A stretch of 64,000 bases of DNA from Sphagnum compactum (Eukaryota; Bryophyta; Sphagnopsida; Sphagnales). Location of the stretch: positions 6,748,213 to 6,812,212 of the forward strand of contig OZ234493.1 in NCBI GenBank assembly GCA_965153455.1, written 5' to 3'. The translations under genes and the position numbers were made by a program. The notes beneath the pieces are model-generated. The model was given only the letters and a program-made list of their open reading frames with translations, made no database searches and had not been told where the DNA came from. Of the stretch, positions 60,801 through 64,000 are shown in pieces. How positions within the stretch are numbered: the first letter of the stretch is position 1; each line of letters starts with the position of its first letter.

Positions 60801-62817
60801 AATCATCCAACAGGCAAAAAATGAGGCTCGACGAGACACTGATAGGGTCCTTTTCAACCAGTTTGCACTATTGATAGAGCAAATGATTAAACTGTCATTT
60901 TATCCGGGGCAGCCCAAATCCCGCAATGTAAATATTCAAGCGGAATTTAGTGCATTGAAACGGATGATGCCAGTGGGAGTTGTAATGCCCCTCCAAAAAG
61001 CGCTTACAGTAACACTTCCACCTGATGGGCTCTCGAATGTGAAGTACGACCCATTTCCAGTAGGGGATTACACAACCATATCTGGAATTATGGATGATGT
61101 TGAGATTCTTGCCTCGTTGCAGCGGCCTAAAAAGGTATTTCTTGGGTGTGTTCCCTGTCTTGGTTCTTTTGCCTTTCTGGAATCATAGATCCTAAACCCA
61201 CCCACCCTTTCTGGATCAGAAATTATACTGGAATTATGTTTAGCTGGAAGTCAGACAAGAAGCTTGGAATTCAAGTGAATGAGACATCTTTTCTAAACTA
61301 CTTTTCTGATCATGATGTGATTCCTTGTATTTGTAGACTTACACATATTCTAACTATTTTTGCATTCCTTTAGGTGGTATTACTGGGAAGTGATGGAATG
61401 GAACATCCGTTCTTATGCAAGCCAAAAGATGACTTACGGAAAGATGCACGTATGATGGAGTTCACCAGCATGATAAATCGCCTGCTCTCGAAAGACCCAA
61501 AAAGTCGGCGTCGGAAACTTTATATTCGCACATTTGCAGTAATCCCACTCACAGAAGACTGTGGAATGATTGAATGGGTGCTACATACCAGGGGCCTGCG
61601 CCACATTCTACAAGACATTTATGTCACAGATGGGAAATTTGACCGCCAGAAGACAAATCCCTTAATAAAACGCTTGTATGATCAAGAAGGTGCCCAGGGG
61701 GAGGCAGAGGTTTTCAGGAAGAAAATACTGCCAATGTTTCCTCCTCTTTTCCATCGATGGTTTTTGAACACATTTCCTGAGCCTGCAGCATGGTTTGGGG
61801 CACGGATGGCTTATGCTCATACAACAGCTGTCTGGTCAATGGTTGGTCATATTGTTGGTCTTGGGGACCGTCATGGTGAAAACATTTTGTTTGATTCCAC
61901 CACTGGAGATTGCGTACATGTTGACTTTAGTTGCCTCTTTGATAAAGGACTTTCCCTTGAGAAGCCGGAAGTGGTTCCATTTCGGCTCACTCAGGTCTGG
62001 TTGAGATAATCTTCATTGTTATCTCATTGTGAAGTTGCTGGTGTGTTCAGGAATGTCTACTGGTGAACAAAATGATTAAATCTGAACAAAAGAAAGGAAA
62101 GTGAAAATTGCTTTTGGAAGATAAGGAGCAAGGAAGTGTGATGAAAGAAGATTAACATGTGGCTGACAGCTTTAATTTTGTTCTGACTAGGCAAAGAAAG
62201 TAGTTCAAGTGATTTTGCGTATTGAGAATTTGTTTGAGTGTCTGATGAGAAAACTGGGTGTTGGGTGTTTGTTTGCAGAATATGATCGATGGGCTAGGAA
62301 TTACTGGATATGAGGGTGTGTTTTTGAGGGTATGTGAGATCAGCTTGAGTATTTTGAGAGCACACCGTGAGACACTGCTGAGTGTCTTGGAGACTTTCAT
62401 CCATGACCCTCTTGTAGAATGGACAAAATCTCACAAATCCAGTGGAGTAGAGGTTCAGAATCCGCATGCCCAGGTCTGTCTTCCCTCCATTTCCCTCCTG
62501 CTCCCTTTTACTATGCCTATAATATATTCTTTGCATATTCCAAACTTTGCTCTTTTTATCTGCTTAGATGTACCTCTATTGAATCATTATATCAGAAAAT
62601 TTTATCTTATGAAGATGAAATGATGGGTGTTGTGGCATTGGGGGTACAGAGGGCCATAGCCAATATTGAGGCACGATTACGGGGTGTTGTAGTAGGTGTT
62701 GGTGCAGCTCCATCATTGCCCTTGTCTGTAGAGGGGCAGGCACACCGCCTTATTTCTGAGGCAGTTTCTCACACAAACTTGGCCAAAATGTATATTTGGT
62801 GGATGGCCTGGTTCTGA
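48887..62817 (+). CDS. ATR: ATR checkpoint kinase (PIKK family), full length
   Basis: Twenty-seven exons encode 2,825 residues, close to Arabidopsis ATR (about 2,700). Exon starts are 48887, 49527, 49879, 50126, 50703, 51069, 51461, 51805, 52439, 52671, 53427, 53968, 54600, 55158, 55626, 56342, 57179, 57292, 58084, 58789, 59269, 59876, 60434, 60721, 61374, 62279 and 62650. ATR senses RPA-coated single-stranded DNA and phosphorylates checkpoint targets in the nucleus. The protein is HEAT-repeat-rich, then FAT (LNPAAETSGTFTDEDV; LLINEKAGNWAEALTCCEQA-like), then the kinase with CKPKDDLRKDARMMEF, GLGDRHGEN (Asp2663, Asn2668) and VDFSCLFDKG (Asp2682), and a FATC tail ending KMYIWWMAWF. All junctions are in phase. 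Introns 2 and 12 appear to use GC donors. Exon 17 (28 bases) is the least certain. Catalytic residues are intact. Confidence 0.95.
52511..52651 (+). repeat. Duplication spanning the exon 9 / intron 9 boundary of ATR
   Basis: A segment of about 55 bases at 52511-52565 (GAAATTGGTGGGTCTGG on) is repeated at 52596-52651 with about three substitutions. Copy 1 contains the used 5' splice site GAAATTG|GTGGGT; in copy 2 the same place reads GAAATTG|GAGGGT and cannot act as a donor. Confidence 0.85.
53829..53890. repeat. Foldback element in ATR intron 11 with hAT-like ends
   Basis: An inverted repeat with arms of about 19 bases, ATAAGCAGTGTTGGGTGG and its near-perfect complement at about 53871-53889, encloses a 20-odd-base loop. 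The arms contain CAGTGTTGGGTGG, matching the terminal inverted repeat of the hAT element at 3679-7470. It could be a minimal MITE derivative or a chance palindrome. Confidence 0.6.
57179..57206 (+). other. Predicted 28-nt microexon (ATR exon 17)
   Basis: The segment reads GPSLEREMV and links exon 16 (ending at 57002) to exon 18 (starting at 57292, TQTVFTLLDNLGQWL) with matching phase, acceptor CATCAG and donor AA|GTAAAG. It fills a region poorly conserved among ATR proteins, so other solutions are possible. Confidence 0.5.
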
Positions 62818-64000
62818 GACACAATACTTTTATATGTTGGACAGTATGACATTACTTAAGAGGACAAGAAAACCAAATTGCCAAATCTTGTCCACAACCC
62901 ATTGACTGTACATATTTTGGTGTTCTCATTCATGTGATTTAACCATGGATTTTTCGCTGTGACACTGGTCCGTGGGATGGGTGACAGAATTTATCCAGGG
63001 GGATTGTTTTGCCAAGTCTCTGTACCAAATCAGATGAGCTATGGGATCTGCACGTCATTACGATTCTTGTAGGGGATCTGATTTGTTGCAAATGTCAGCT
63101 TGGACACGCGCTGCAAATTTCTCTTACAGTTTGCTGCTCATGCAGTCATGGAAATTGAATACAATATATAACTTCACCAAACCTAGCACAAAGATGTTAC
63201 GGCTGAAGTCAAATGGAACAACCCTGTTTCCTCTATTGGATGTACTATAACAATAGAGCTCAGGAGAGTACAAATTGGGAAAAAAAAAAGCCTGAATTGC
63301 TTGGCATCATTGTACTGTCATCAAAGTGCATTCATCACTGTGCCATTGCTCTTGGGAATCATTAAAGACCTATGGTATTTTAGTATGGTTTGTATGTTCT
63401 CTGCTGCACTTTCAATGTGAATATGTGTGTAGTAGGGCAGTAAAAGGAGTCAGTTCATTTATGTGCCCATTGCATTGAAGAGCTCACAAGCACACCACCG
63501 TATTGGAGACTAACTATGAAATGACGGTTGCTTGCTGTGTTTTGGGTGTTACCTGCATTATTCTGTTTGGTGTGACATCTGTGTAGGTGGACTTGAAAGG
63601 AGCAAAATTCATTGGCCCAGTACGCTGAAAAACTCACACACACCACGAAGGCACAGCAAGAAGGATGCTCATCTGGGTTTATCCTGCAGTTCAGAACCTG
63701 GTGACTGCAAATTACGTATTACAAAGTTCACAATTGTTACAAAGCAAAGATGTGCTGCTGATTCCAGGAGAAGGGGATCCAGTTGGGATTTGAACTCCCA
63801 ACCTGCTAGCTTAGAGGCTTACAAAGCCTTACCCCTTAGCCACTGGGGTAGCCCCCTCAACCATAAGAACCAGAACCTTGAATTTTAGTAACCACCAAGA
63901 AAACTGCGGGTTTTTGGAGGGTTTTGATTTGATCTGAACCAGCACTTCTTTGATTTGTTTTTCCTCTTTTTCCCCCTTTTTTTGGGGGTTTTCTTTCCCC
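62818..64000. other. ATR downstream region
   Basis: This contains the ATR 3' UTR and flanking DNA. Apart from the tRNA-like sequence at 63773-63856, no feature is supported. The last 60 bases are T- and C-rich. Confidence 0.5.
63773..63856 (-). other. tRNA-Thr(TGT)-like sequence or SINE head
   Basis: On the minus strand the sequence has an A box (TGGCTAAGGGG), a near-consensus B box (AGTTCAAATCC), a seven-base anticodon loop TTTGTAA giving anticodon TGT, and a partial acceptor pairing (GGGG with CCCC). The T arm has a TTGGG/CCCAA stem but a 9-base loop instead of 7, and the acceptor stem has mismatches. It is therefore probably not a working tRNA. It may be a tRNA pseudogene or the head of a tRNA-derived SINE. 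Confidence 0.55.

Noticed and set aside
1-64000. CRISPR arrays, bacterial operons, ribosome binding sites
   Set aside because: The window is eukaryotic with spliced genes. The tandem repeats found have no spacer structure.

Overview
The window is nuclear DNA of a land plant. It carries intron-rich genes whose products match plant families: a plastid ClpC chaperone with a transit-peptide-like N-terminus, a full-length plant-type ATR kinase, a VAS1/ISS1-type aminotransferase, a nuclear/organellar TRM1 tRNA methyltransferase, a plant-style secreted EGF-like protein and a plant MLKL-like (DUF1221) kinase. Plant-type telomeric motifs (CCCTAAA) and remnants of Helitron, hAT and Crypton-like transposons support this. 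A non-seed plant is possible because of the unusual kinase fusion, but the sequence alone does not settle the species.

Layout: 1-1,290 holds the start of a decayed Helitron replicase/helicase frame (minus). A complete hAT transposon with 8-bp target duplications lies at 3,679-7,470. A two-exon kinase gene follows at 8,323-11,625 (plus); it ends in what looks like a degenerate GTPase domain. After a 4.7-kb gene-poor stretch comes a six-exon EGF-like gene at 16,347-18,505 (minus), then a tandem-repeat region (19.9-20.9 kb). The aminotransferase gene is at 22,208-26,773 (plus) and is convergent with TRM1 at 28,434-33,072 (minus). ClpC lies at 34,913-39,896 (minus). From 39.9 to 48.9 kb the DNA is AT-rich and repeat-laden. 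It contains a 39-nt U2 snRNA fragment, diverged tandem duplications and a decayed Crypton-like tyrosine recombinase. A telomere-like minisatellite abuts the start of the 27-exon ATR gene (48,887-62,817, plus). A tRNA-Thr-like sequence lies near the right end.

I rebuilt the exon structure of all six genes by hand, checking splice dinucleotides and reading phase. Each model is in frame from ATG to stop: about 1,000, 257, 397, 763, 937 and 2,825 residues. The genes are not an operon or pathway cluster. They are independent housekeeping, signalling and DNA-damage genes interspersed with mobile-element debris.

The most notable items are the kinase/pseudo-GTPase fusion, the clean hAT element and its possible foldback relative inside an ATR intron, four apparent GC-AG introns among 58, the telobox-rich minisatellite in the ATR promoter region, and the decayed Crypton-like element. 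No database search was run; family names rest on motif recognition.
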